Shown here: positions 1 to 7,249 of the stretch, piece by piece
Layout: each line of letters starts with the position of its first letter
How positions within the stretch are numbered: position 1 is the first letter of the stretch
Assembly: GCA_014874255.1 (NCBI GenBank)
Contig: JACWAN010000106.1
Coordinates: 1 to 32,342 of the forward strand
From: Candidatus Woesearchaeota archaeon
Lineage (GTDB): Archaea > Nanobdellota > Nanobdellia > Woesearchaeales > UBA525
Length of the DNA stretch: 32,342 nucleotides
Direction of reading: 5' to 3'
The notes under the pieces: generated by a model
Databases searched by the model: none
The model's input: the letters and a program-made list of their open reading frames with translations, nothing else
Told to the model about the DNA's origin: nothing
Translations under genes and position numbers: made by a program

Positions 1-167
1 CTCCCGGGTTCCTCGGAGGCCTCGGAACCATCCCCCGCGTCGCGCTCTACCCCCTTCCTTGCTTGCCTCGCCCTCTGGCCGGTGACGACTCCATTTGCCT
101 AAGAGCCCCTACAGTAGAAACTGTTATAAGCAAGGAACGAGATTATCCCTTTTGGTGAGACATCAAC

Positions 168-542
168 ATGGTTAGTCCTATCGCCGACATGATCATCAGG
201 AAAGGCGTCGAGCACGTCGACACGGCGAAGCTCACCCCGGAGCTGCGCCAGTCAGTCCTCGAGGAAGCGGGCATGACGCTCCAGAAGCTCGGCCGCCACC
301 ACGAAGCGGCGCTCGCGTTCACGATTGCGGAGAGCGCGAAGCTCCGCGAGGCGGTCGCGTACTACACGCAGGCCGGCCTCTTCTCCATCGCGGCGCACTA
401 CGCGCAGCATCTCGAGGACGCCGTGGAGCTGGAACGCGTGGCTGCCGAGAACCTTCGGCTCGGGAACCGCGAGGAGGCCCTCAGGCTGTACCGGAAGGCG
501 GGCAACGGCCAGATGGTCCGTTTCGTCGAGGAGAACCTCTAA
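168..542 (+). CDS. TPR-like helical-repeat hypothetical protein, 124 aa
   Basis: Intact ORF; A/L/Y-patterned helix pairs (HHEAALAFTIAESAKLREAVAYYTQAGLFSIAAHYA; NREEALRLYRKAGN) typical of TPR-like proteins. Confidence 0.6.
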   Translation: MVSPIADMIIRKGVEHVDTAKLTPELRQSVLEEAGMTLQKLGRHHEAALAFTIAESAKLREAVAYYTQAGLFSIAAHYAQHLEDAVELERVAAENLRLGNREEALRLYRKAGNGQMVRFVEENL

Positions 543-658
543 TGCGCTGGAGAGGGCCTTCTTGCGGGAATGAGCCCTTTCATCGTCCCCCTCTCTTTTC
601 AGGTTCGTTAGAGCACTCTTTCACCATCTTTAAAAAGGACCTGCGGTGTTCAGGAGAG

Positions 659-2059
659 ATGGCTGTTGAGGAGAGAAAGACGAATGGACCGGGTCCGGGG
701 GGCGCAGGACCTGCTGCGGATGTTCCCGTCATCGCGGTCGGCGGCGGCGGCTTCGGCGGCAGCTATGCGATCAAGGAACTGCTCCGACGCAAGGGGAAGC
801 GTCGGTTCCGCATCGTCCTCTTCGAGCCGCGCAGCCGCTTCGTCTTCACGCCGCTCCTCCACGAGGTCGCGACTGCCGGCCTGGAGGCCGAGCACGCGAC
901 CGTGCCGTACACCGCGCTCTTCTCCCCTGACGAGGTGGAGCATCGGTCGGAGGCGGTCACCGCAATCGACGCTGCTGAGCAGGCAGTCGTCACCCCGAAC
1001 GGCAAGGTCCATTATGATTATCTCGTCCTCGCCACCGGCGCCACGACGAACTTCTACGGGAACGATTCTGCACGGCAACTCGCGCTTACCCTTAAGGACG
1101 ATGCGGACGCGCACAGGATACGGTTCGCGCTCGAGCAGGCGCTCCTCGACGCGGCACAGCGCCGTTCCCCGGAGGAGCAGCGTTCCCTGCTCTCCGTCGT
1201 CGTGGTGGGCGGCGGCCCCACCGGCGTGGAGCTCGTCGCGGAGATCGCACAGTTCCTCCGTTACCGGATCCGGAAGCAGTACCCGATGATCGTCCGGGAG
1301 GCGCCGCGCGTGACGCTCGTCCAGGCAGCCCCGGAGATCCTGCCCGGCTTCTCAGCACGTTTCCGGAAAGCTGCGCTCAGGGGCCTGGAACGGCTGGGCA
1401 TCGAGGTGAAGGCCGGGCTGACGGTCAGGAACGTGCTGAAGAGCGGCATCGTCTGCGAGGATGCGCAGAAGGAGACGGTCTCGCTCCGCTCTTCCCTGAC
1501 GGTCTGGGCGGCGGGCATCGCGCCGGCCAAGGTGCCGCTCTCGTCCGATACCGGGGGACAGCGGTGTTACGTCACCGCCGCGGACCTCTCCGTCAGCGGC
1601 CTCCCCTGCGCGTTCGCCCTCGGTGACGCCGCGATGTACGACCCAGCGCTCAACCTGCCCCGGACGCCTGCCTTGGCGCAGGCCGCGGTCCAGCAGGCGG
1701 CCGTCGTCGCGGAGAACGTCCTCGCTACGATGGACGGCAAGAAAATGAGGACATTCACGTTCCGTTCCCGGGGGACGCTCGTCTCGCTCGGCCAACGGAA
1801 CGCGGTCGGCGAGCTCTCCACGCCGTTCGGCACGCTCTTCCTCAACGGGTTCTTCGCGTGGTGGCTGTGGCGCACGGTCTATCTCTTCAAGTTCCTCGAC
1901 GCGAAGCAGCAGGCCCGCTCCGCCGCCGCGTGGACTGCGCGGCTCTTCACGAGGAGGAGCGCGGCGGTGCCGGCCGAGACGATGGACATGCAGGAGAATG
2001 ACGAGGGCCGGAACGGGACGAAGAGAACCTCGAAGAGGAAAGGGAAAAAGGTTTCGTGA
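659..2059 (+). CDS. NDH-2-like NAD(P)/FAD-dependent oxidoreductase (pyridine nucleotide-disulphide oxidoreductase family)
   Basis: N-terminal GGGGFGGSYA dinucleotide-binding motif, VVVGGGPTGVELVAEIAQF second Rossmann motif, FALGDAA; ATG at 659 preceded by AGGAGAG and TTTAAAAAGG. The ORF-track start at 542 is probably too far upstream. Confidence 0.85.
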   Translation: MAVEERKTNGPGPGGAGPAADVPVIAVGGGGFGGSYAIKELLRRKGKRRFRIVLFEPRSRFVFTPLLHEVATAGLEAEHATVPYTALFSPDEVEHRSEAVTAIDAAEQAVVTPNGKVHYDYLVLATGATTNFYGNDSARQLALTLKDDADAHRIRFALEQALLDAAQRRSPEEQRSLLSVVVVGGGPTGVELVAEIAQFLRYRIRKQYPMIVREAPRVTLVQAAPEILPGFSARFRKAALRGLERLGIEVKAGLTVRNVLKSGIVCEDAQKETVSLRSSLTVWAAGIAPAKVPLSSDTGGQRCYVTAADLSVSGLPCAFALGDAAMYDPALNLPRTPALAQAAVQQAAVVAENVLATMDGKKMRTFTFRSRGTLVSLGQRNAVGELSTPFGTLFLNGFFAWWLWRTVYLFKFLDAKQQARSAAAWTARLFTRRSAAVPAETMDMQENDEGRNGTKRTSKRKGKKVS

Positions 2060-2068
2060 ATCCCGGGC

Positions 2069-2485
2069 TCACTGCTTCGCTTTCTTCTCCTTCTTGCAGA
2101 ACCGCTTGTCCAGCGCGAGCGCACCCGCTCCCGTGAAGAGGAGACTGAACATCGCGGCGAAGCCGAAGAGCGGCGTCATCGCGCCGGGCAGGCCGTTGAG
2201 GCCGATCATCACGATCGAGGCGACGAGCATCACGATCCCGAGGAGGAGCGCGGCGCAGCGCGTCCCGATGCCGAGGATCAGGGCGATGCCGCCGAAGAAT
2301 TCGACGATCCCAACAATCCAGACCGCGATGCCTGCGAGGGGGATGCCCCACTTGATGAACTGCGCCGTGGTGCCGGCGATGTTGCTCAGCTTCATGTAGC
2401 CGGTCATGATGAAGATGATGCCGGCGAGGACCCTGATCGCGAGCGGGCTCCACTCAGAATATTGCTTCAGTCTCTGCAGGTACAT
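2069..2485 (-). CDS. DoxX family membrane protein
   Basis: Four predicted TM helices, RVLAGIIFIMTGYMKL...FGGIALILGIGTR pattern of DoxX. Confidence 0.8.
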   Translation of the reverse strand: MYLQRLKQYSEWSPLAIRVLAGIIFIMTGYMKLSNIAGTTAQFIKWGIPLAGIAVWIVGIVEFFGGIALILGIGTRCAALLLGIVMLVASIVMIGLNGLPGAMTPLFGFAAMFSLLFTGAGALALDKRFCKKEKKAKQ

Positions 2486-2566
2486 GGTACCACCCCACGT
2501 TTTTATGGTCGAGGGAAAGGTACGCTTCTTTATATATCTCTTGGATATTTCAAGAACGGGCTTGAG

Positions 2567-3004
2567 TCAGAGCGTGAGGCTCATCAGGACGATGGCGTGC
2601 TGCAAGAGCGTCTGGAGGACGCGCTGCTCGCCGGCGGAGAGGCTCTTCGAGCACTCCTTCACCTTGAACGTGCAGTAGCCGTTGCTCCGGTTCACCCATA
2701 TCTGGGTGGTGGTCTTGCCCTCCCGGCCGTCGTAGCTGTGGAAGAACGCGGCCTTCTCCTGCCGAGCCTCGAGGACGAGGAGGATCTCCCCGAGCTCGAC
2801 GTCGTTGAGCTTCGCCTTCTTCCAGACCCAACCCTCCTTGGTGAGCCAGCCCCACTGGAAGTAGCACTCGTCCTGGGAGTTGAGCATCACCTTCAGCACG
2901 GATTCCTTGGTGAAGAAGGCGCGTTCGAGGATGGTGCGCGTCCGGGCCTGTTGCGTGGCTGTCGGCAATGATTCCGCCGCTTGTCTCGTGGTGGCGAGCG
3001 TCAT
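2567..3004 (-). CDS. conserved hypothetical protein, 145 aa
   Basis: Intact ORF downstream of the OB-fold gene on the same strand; no family recognised. Confidence 0.6.
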   Translation of the reverse strand: MTLATTRQAAESLPTATQQARTRTILERAFFTKESVLKVMLNSQDECYFQWGWLTKEGWVWKKAKLNDVELGEILLVLEARQEKAAFFHSYDGREGKTTTQIWVNRSNGYCTFKVKECSKSLSAGEQRVLQTLLQHAIVLMSLTL

Positions 3005-3060
3005 GCAGAGCAGATGGAGGAAAGAGGTTTATAACCCCTGCGGACGGTTGTCCAGTGGGC

Positions 3061-3348
3061 TCAGAGCTTCTCGATCTTGCCGTTCTTGCCCGTGCTGGCC
3101 TGGAGGCTGCTGTTCCACTCCTTGCACCAGCCGTCGGCCAATTTGATCTTCTGGCCTTCCTCGACCGCGTCCACCTCGTCGTTCCAGAGGGTGAGGTCCA
3201 TCTCGCCGCTCGCGTCCTTGATCCTGCACGTGCAGACGCGGCCGAGCTTCCCGTACCGGCTGAACTCGCGGACGTCGCCCTTCTTCGTCACCTGGACGGC
3301 GTCGAGCGTGAGGTTCTGGTTGGCCTGCGCCTCCTTGATCGTACCCAT
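3061..3348 (-). CDS. RPA/SSB-like OB-fold single-stranded nucleic acid binding protein, 95 aa
   Basis: OB-fold-like pattern VCTCRIKDASGEMDLTLWNDEVDAVEEGQKIKLADGWCKEW, as in archaeal single-domain SSB/RPA. Confidence 0.75.
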   Translation of the reverse strand: MGTIKEAQANQNLTLDAVQVTKKGDVREFSRYGKLGRVCTCRIKDASGEMDLTLWNDEVDAVEEGQKIKLADGWCKEWNSSLQASTGKNGKIEKL

Positions 3349-3530
3349 ACTATCACCCGATTCTTTATTCTGGACGGCAACAGGGAGAGTTTTATAAAGA
3401 CTCCGCTTACTCTCCGCGTCGTTCCCATATACGTCTCAAAAATATGTCTCAAATAAGTCTCAAGCAGAAAATATATTTTTCACTACTAGATGATAGAAAA
3501 TTTTATATATGCTTCTGTTATTCGAGGAAG

Positions 3531-4067
3531 ATGGCGACAGCATTCCGCGACGATTTCGCATTCGATGAATTGGAACGAAGGCTCCGGACGCTCGACGCAG
3601 ACCTTGCGCGGGCCAAGGAGGACCAGTCAACCGTCCTCTTGGTCGAGCAGAGAGCCGGAAACTGGAAAGGCGGCTTCTCGTTCGAGCCACCCTCCTACAT
3701 CCTCAGGATGGGCATTCTCGGACCGAAGGCGACGACGCAAGTACCTCGATTCAGGAAAGACCGTTCCCTGGCAGACCACTTGTCCATCGACACGCCGAAT
3801 GCGATATACATGACTGGGAACGGTCAGCATTGGCTGCTGCAGAAGGGACCGATCACGATTGAACCGGATACCGTACGGGCATTCTCGAGAGACATAACCC
3901 GTATCGAGGATCCGGAACGCGGCACGAGATTCAGAGTCGGGTTCCTCGTCTATCTCGACTCAGAGCGAATCCTGGATTTCCTGAAAGAGCGCATCACGGG
4001 CTACGACCCCGGCATCATGAGGTCCTACGTCAAGATGGCGACCCAGCTCAGACGGGAAGTGCATTAG
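3531..4067 (+). CDS. hypothetical protein, 178 aa
   Basis: ATG at 3531 about 20 bp after TTTTATATAT (3501-3510), consistent with a leaderless or short-leader archaeal transcript; no family recognised. Confidence 0.6.
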   Translation: MATAFRDDFAFDELERRLRTLDADLARAKEDQSTVLLVEQRAGNWKGGFSFEPPSYILRMGILGPKATTQVPRFRKDRSLADHLSIDTPNAIYMTGNGQHWLLQKGPITIEPDTVRAFSRDITRIEDPERGTRFRVGFLVYLDSERILDFLKERITGYDPGIMRSYVKMATQLRREVH

Positions 4068-4070
4068 CCC

Positions 4071-4259
4071 TTATCGTCTCTCCGGGCACGTGCTGAGGCC
4101 GAAGAGCGAGTAGAGCCCGCACCAGCCCATGGCTGCCGTCGCGAGGGGGATGAGACCGAGCAAGCCCCACCAGCTGCCGTAGTAGATACCCAGGCCGATG
4201 ATGACGAGGCCGAGCACGACCCTGATGATCCTGTCCGTCGTTCCGATGTTCTTCTTCAT
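4071..4259 (-). CDS. DUF2892 / YgaP-type small membrane protein
   Basis: MKKNIGTTDRIIRVVLGLVIIGLGIYYGSWWGLLGLIPLATAAMGWCGLYSLFGLSTC is characteristic of the family. Confidence 0.85.
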   Translation of the reverse strand: MKKNIGTTDRIIRVVLGLVIIGLGIYYGSWWGLLGLIPLATAAMGWCGLYSLFGLSTCPERR

Positions 4260-4357
4260 GACGATCACCTTTTTTGTTATGAATGATTGGTTCGTTCTTA
4301 TTATTGGGATTATTGGGAAGTATTACTCCTTCTTTTATTTTTTATTATTAGTTATTT

Positions 4358-4825
4358 TCACTTCTTCAGTTCCTTGAGCTTCGTGAGGACCTGTTCGGCG
4401 TGGCCCTGCGCGCTGACCTTCGGCCAATGATGAATGACCTTGCCCTGCGGGTCGAGCAGCACGGTGGAACGGACGATGCCGAGGAAGCTGCGTCCGTAGA
4501 GCAGTCGTTCCTTGAACGCGCCGTACGTCTCCATCATCCGCTTGTCCTTGTCGGTGAGCAGCGGGATAGTGAGCCGGTGCTTCGCCTGGAAGGCGCAGTG
4601 GCTCTTCGCGTCGTCGGACGAGATGCCGTAGACGATTGCGTGCAGCTTCTTGAATTCCGCCTGCTGCGCGGTGAACTCGATGCCCTCGATCGTGCAGCCG
4701 GGCGTGTCGTCCTTCGGATAGAAGTAGAGCACAGTCCATTTGCCTTTGAGGCTGTCGAGCGTGACCTGCTTGCCGTCCTGGTCCGGCAACGCGAACGCCG
4801 GCGCCTTCTTCCCGATTTCGATCAT
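4358..4825 (-). CDS. bcp: thioredoxin-dependent peroxiredoxin, Bcp/PrxQ type
   Basis: KAPAFALPDQDGKQVTLDSLKGKWTVLYFYPKDDTPGCTIEGIEF; strong SD (AAAGGAGGT) upstream of ATG at 4825. Confidence 0.93.
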   Translation of the reverse strand: MIEIGKKAPAFALPDQDGKQVTLDSLKGKWTVLYFYPKDDTPGCTIEGIEFTAQQAEFKKLHAIVYGISSDDAKSHCAFQAKHRLTIPLLTDKDKRMMETYGAFKERLLYGRSFLGIVRSTVLLDPQGKVIHHWPKVSAQGHAEQVLTKLKELKK

Positions 4826-4874
4826 GGTTCCACCTCCTTTGTCGATAAGACTCCTGTTCGCATCACCGCTACCT

Positions 4875-5053
4875 GCATCGCTGCCGCCTTGGCACGATTC
4901 CCGGCGGCAAACATGACCGAGTGTTTCGAGACTCGCGTTCGGAGAACACGAGGATTGGGAACGACGTGGAGCGGCGTGACCGAGGCCATAATCGTGAACC
5001 GCCGACAATCTGCCCGGACCGGAGGGAGGATGACTGGGTCGCGGCAGCGATGC
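4875..5053 (+). repeat. family A palindromic intergenic element, copy R1
   Basis: 13-bp perfect terminal inverted arms GCATCGCTGCCGC (4875-4887) / GCGGCAGCGATGC (5041-5053); internal boxes CCTTGG, GAGGCCATAATCG (4982-4994), CGGACCGGAGGGAG. Confidence 0.85.
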
Positions 5054-5133
5054 GGACGTCGTATGAAAAAAATCGGAAAAGTGTTGGGAGGAAAGGGGTT
5101 CGTGCTGGCGCGGAGGGATCCGTCGTATGATGT

Positions 5134-5748
5134 TCACTTCTTCGCGGCCGCGTAGTGCTCCGCGACCTTCTTCCAATCGATGACGTTGAAGAACGCCTCG
5201 ACATAGGCCGCGCGCTTGCTCTGGTACTTGAGGTAGTAGGCGTGCTCCCAGACGTCGATGCACAAGAGGGGGGTCTTGCCCTCGGTGATTGGGCTGTCCT
5301 GGTTCGCCGTGCTCATGATCGCCAGTTTTCCTTTGTCGAGGACGAGCCACGCCCAGCCGCTGCCGAAGCGTCCCATCGCGGCTTTCGTGAACTCCTCCTT
5401 GAACTTGTCGTAGGAGCCGAACGCCTTGTCGAGCGCCGCTTTCAGCTCGCCTTCGGGCCTGGTGCCGGGCTTTCCCATCACCGGCCAGAAGAACGAGTGG
5501 TTCCAGACGCCGCCGCCGTGGTTCCTGACGGCCGTGCGGCTCGCCTTCGGTACCTTGTCGAGGTTCTTGAGGAGCTGCTCCGCGGAGAGCTTGTGCAACG
5601 CGGGCAGCGCTTCCAACGCCTTGTTCAGGTTGTTCGCGTAGGCCTGGTGGTGTTTGTCGTGATGCTCGTGCATCGTCGCCGTGTCGATGTACGGCTCGAG
5701 CGCGTCGTACGCGTACGGCAAATCAGGTATCGTATGCGGGTATGCCAT
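5134..5748 (-). CDS. sodA: superoxide dismutase (Mn/Fe family; Mn-type signature)
   Basis: MHEHHDKHHQAY, GGGVWNHSFFW, STANQDSP, DVWEHAYYLKYQ. The NQD form is typical of Mn-SOD. Confidence 0.93.
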   Translation of the reverse strand: MAYPHTIPDLPYAYDALEPYIDTATMHEHHDKHHQAYANNLNKALEALPALHKLSAEQLLKNLDKVPKASRTAVRNHGGGVWNHSFFWPVMGKPGTRPEGELKAALDKAFGSYDKFKEEFTKAAMGRFGSGWAWLVLDKGKLAIMSTANQDSPITEGKTPLLCIDVWEHAYYLKYQSKRAAYVEAFFNVIDWKKVAEHYAAAKK

Positions 5749-5794
5749 TCGTGTTCACCTCAGTATATATTGTTGTAGCGTATATGTTGTTGTA

Positions 5795-5906
5795 GCGAAC
5801 GCCGCCTTGGATCCTGTGCTGGCGGCGAGCATGGCCGGAGGCCATAATCGCGAGCCGCCAACTGAATCTCGGACCGGAGGGAGAACGGTTTCTCCGCGGC
5901 GTTCGC
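5795..5906 (+). repeat. family A palindromic intergenic element, copy R2
   Basis: 11-bp perfect arms GCGAACGCCGC (5795-5805) / GCGGCGTTCGC (5896-5906); GCCGCCTTGG, GAGGCCATAATCG (5838-5850), CTCGGACCGGAGGGAG, TCTCCGCGGC. Confidence 0.87.
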
Positions 5907-5926
5907 AGGCATGCTTGAAAATAGTT

Positions 5927-6490
5927 CTATATCTTGCCGACGAGGTCCATGCCGGGCTTGAGCGTTTTGCCGCCCGGCTTCCAGGACGCGGGGCAGACCA
6001 GCCCCTTGTTCTCACGGACGAACTTCGCCGCCTGCAGTTTCCGGAGGATCTCCTCCGTGTTGCGGCCGATCGAATTGTCATGGACGTCCATCGCGATCAG
6101 CTTCCCGTCCGGGTCGATGATGAACGTCCCCCTGAGGGAGACGCCCTCGTCCTCGAGGTACGTGCCGAACGCGCGGCACACCTTCCCGGTCGGGTCGGCA
6201 CCCATGGGGTACGTGATCTTCTTGATCGCCTGCGAGTGGTCGTGCCACGCCTTGTGGACGAACACGGTGTCGGTGCTGACGCTGATGATTTCCGCGCCTT
6301 CCTTCTGGAATGCGGCGTAGTGCTCTGCCGCCTCCTCGAGTTCGGTCGGGCAGACGAAAGTGAAGTCCGCAGGGTAGAAGAGGAGAACGAGCCACTTCCC
6401 TTTGTAGTCTTGCAGCTTCACCTTCCGGGTCTTGTCGTTCTGGAATATCTCGAACCCGAGTTCCGGCGCCTGTTCTCCAATGGCAATCAT
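5927..6490 (-). CDS. ahpC: AhpC-type 2-Cys peroxiredoxin
   Basis: FTFVCPTELEEAAEHYAAF, ISVSTDTVFVHKAWHD, NKGLVCPASWKPGGKT (resolving Cys). Confidence 0.93.
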   Translation of the reverse strand: MIAIGEQAPELGFEIFQNDKTRKVKLQDYKGKWLVLLFYPADFTFVCPTELEEAAEHYAAFQKEGAEIISVSTDTVFVHKAWHDHSQAIKKITYPMGADPTGKVCRAFGTYLEDEGVSLRGTFIIDPDGKLIAMDVHDNSIGRNTEEILRKLQAAKFVRENKGLVCPASWKPGGKTLKPGMDLVGKI

Positions 6491-6519
6491 GGTCGCACCT
6501 CTGCTGGTCGCACCTCTGC
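6490..6519 (-). promoter_or_regulatory. tandemly duplicated 15-bp ribosome-binding-site segment of ahpC
   Basis: TGGTCGCACCTCTGC occurs twice head-to-tail; on the minus strand GCAGAGGTGCGACCA x2 directly abuts the ahpC ATG. Confidence 0.8.
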
Positions 6520-6604
6520 GCGAGGGGTTTTCGTTGAAATTCTTATCAATTTAAGAACTACCCCTTCCGATAAATATATAAATCCGTACGAATATATAAA
6601 GTTT

Positions 6605-7027
6605 ATGGTTCGAATTTCCTCTAATGAGCTGCTCCAGCTGCTCGAGAAGGACGGCCGCGCAAGCTTCGTCGATCTCGCCAAGCATCTCGGGACGAGCGAA
6701 GCCGCCGTGCGCAAACGGGTGAAGCAGCTCGAGGAGGAGGGCATCATCGCCAAGTACTCGATCGAGCTCGACCCGAAGAAGGCGGGCGGCTACGTCCTGG
6801 CGCACGTCGGCGTCGACGCCGCGCCCGAGGCGTACATCCGGATCCGCGACCTCGCGAAGGACTGGCCCGAAGTGCGGGACGCGTGGAGCGCGACCGGCGA
6901 CCACATGCTCGTCCTCTCCTGCCGGTTCGCGAGCAGCGACGAGCTCACCGCGTTCGTCAAGCGCGTCGAGCAGACGCCCGGCGTGACGCGGACCTGCCCG
7001 ACGATACTCCTGGAACGGATCAAGTGA
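6605..7027 (+). CDS. Lrp/AsnC-type HTH regulator
   Basis: LLQLLEKDGRASFVDLAKHLGTSEAAVRKRVKQLEEEGIIAKYSIELDPKKAG; upstream TATA-like AAATATATAAA. The ORF-track start at 5681 is an over-extension. Confidence 0.88.
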   Translation: MVRISSNELLQLLEKDGRASFVDLAKHLGTSEAAVRKRVKQLEEEGIIAKYSIELDPKKAGGYVLAHVGVDAAPEAYIRIRDLAKDWPEVRDAWSATGDHMLVLSCRFASSDELTAFVKRVEQTPGVTRTCPTILLERIK

Positions 7028-7249
7028 GGATTCCCTTCAGCATCGGATAAGTGGTATTCCGAGTAAGAATTAAATATCGCTGTGAATTCTCCCCTGCACG
7101 GCAAAGCGATTCGCCGTTCGGGAACGTCTAATGCCGGCATTCCAGGTCATCACGGATTTGAGGGTGGTTACACACCCTTTCCGCGCGCAAGACGGCATAA
7201 GGACTCTCCGAAACCATTTTAACTTGCTCTCTCACAAATCCTCATAGCC

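Noticed and set aside
4358-5350. 330-aa version of the Bcp peroxiredoxin ORF
   Set aside because: The N-terminal extension is the read-through of element R1 and antisense sod; a strong SD and ATG exist at 4825.
4875-5906. Interpretation of R1/R2 as integron attC sites (structure conserved, arms variable)
   Set aside because: Arms lack RYYYAAC/GTTRRRY core sites, elements are oriented in both directions, and no integron integrase or cassette organisation is visible.
5681-7027. 448-aa version of the Lrp-type ORF
   Set aside because: The upstream part is antisense to sod and ahpC and crosses R2; true start at 6605 after TATA-like sequences.
7075-7200. Possible structured RNA between the Lrp-type gene and the MFS gene (AATGCCGGCATT, AGGGTG-N6-CACCCT)
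   Set aside because: Only a few short scattered palindromes with no nested or repeated organisation; not clearly above background.
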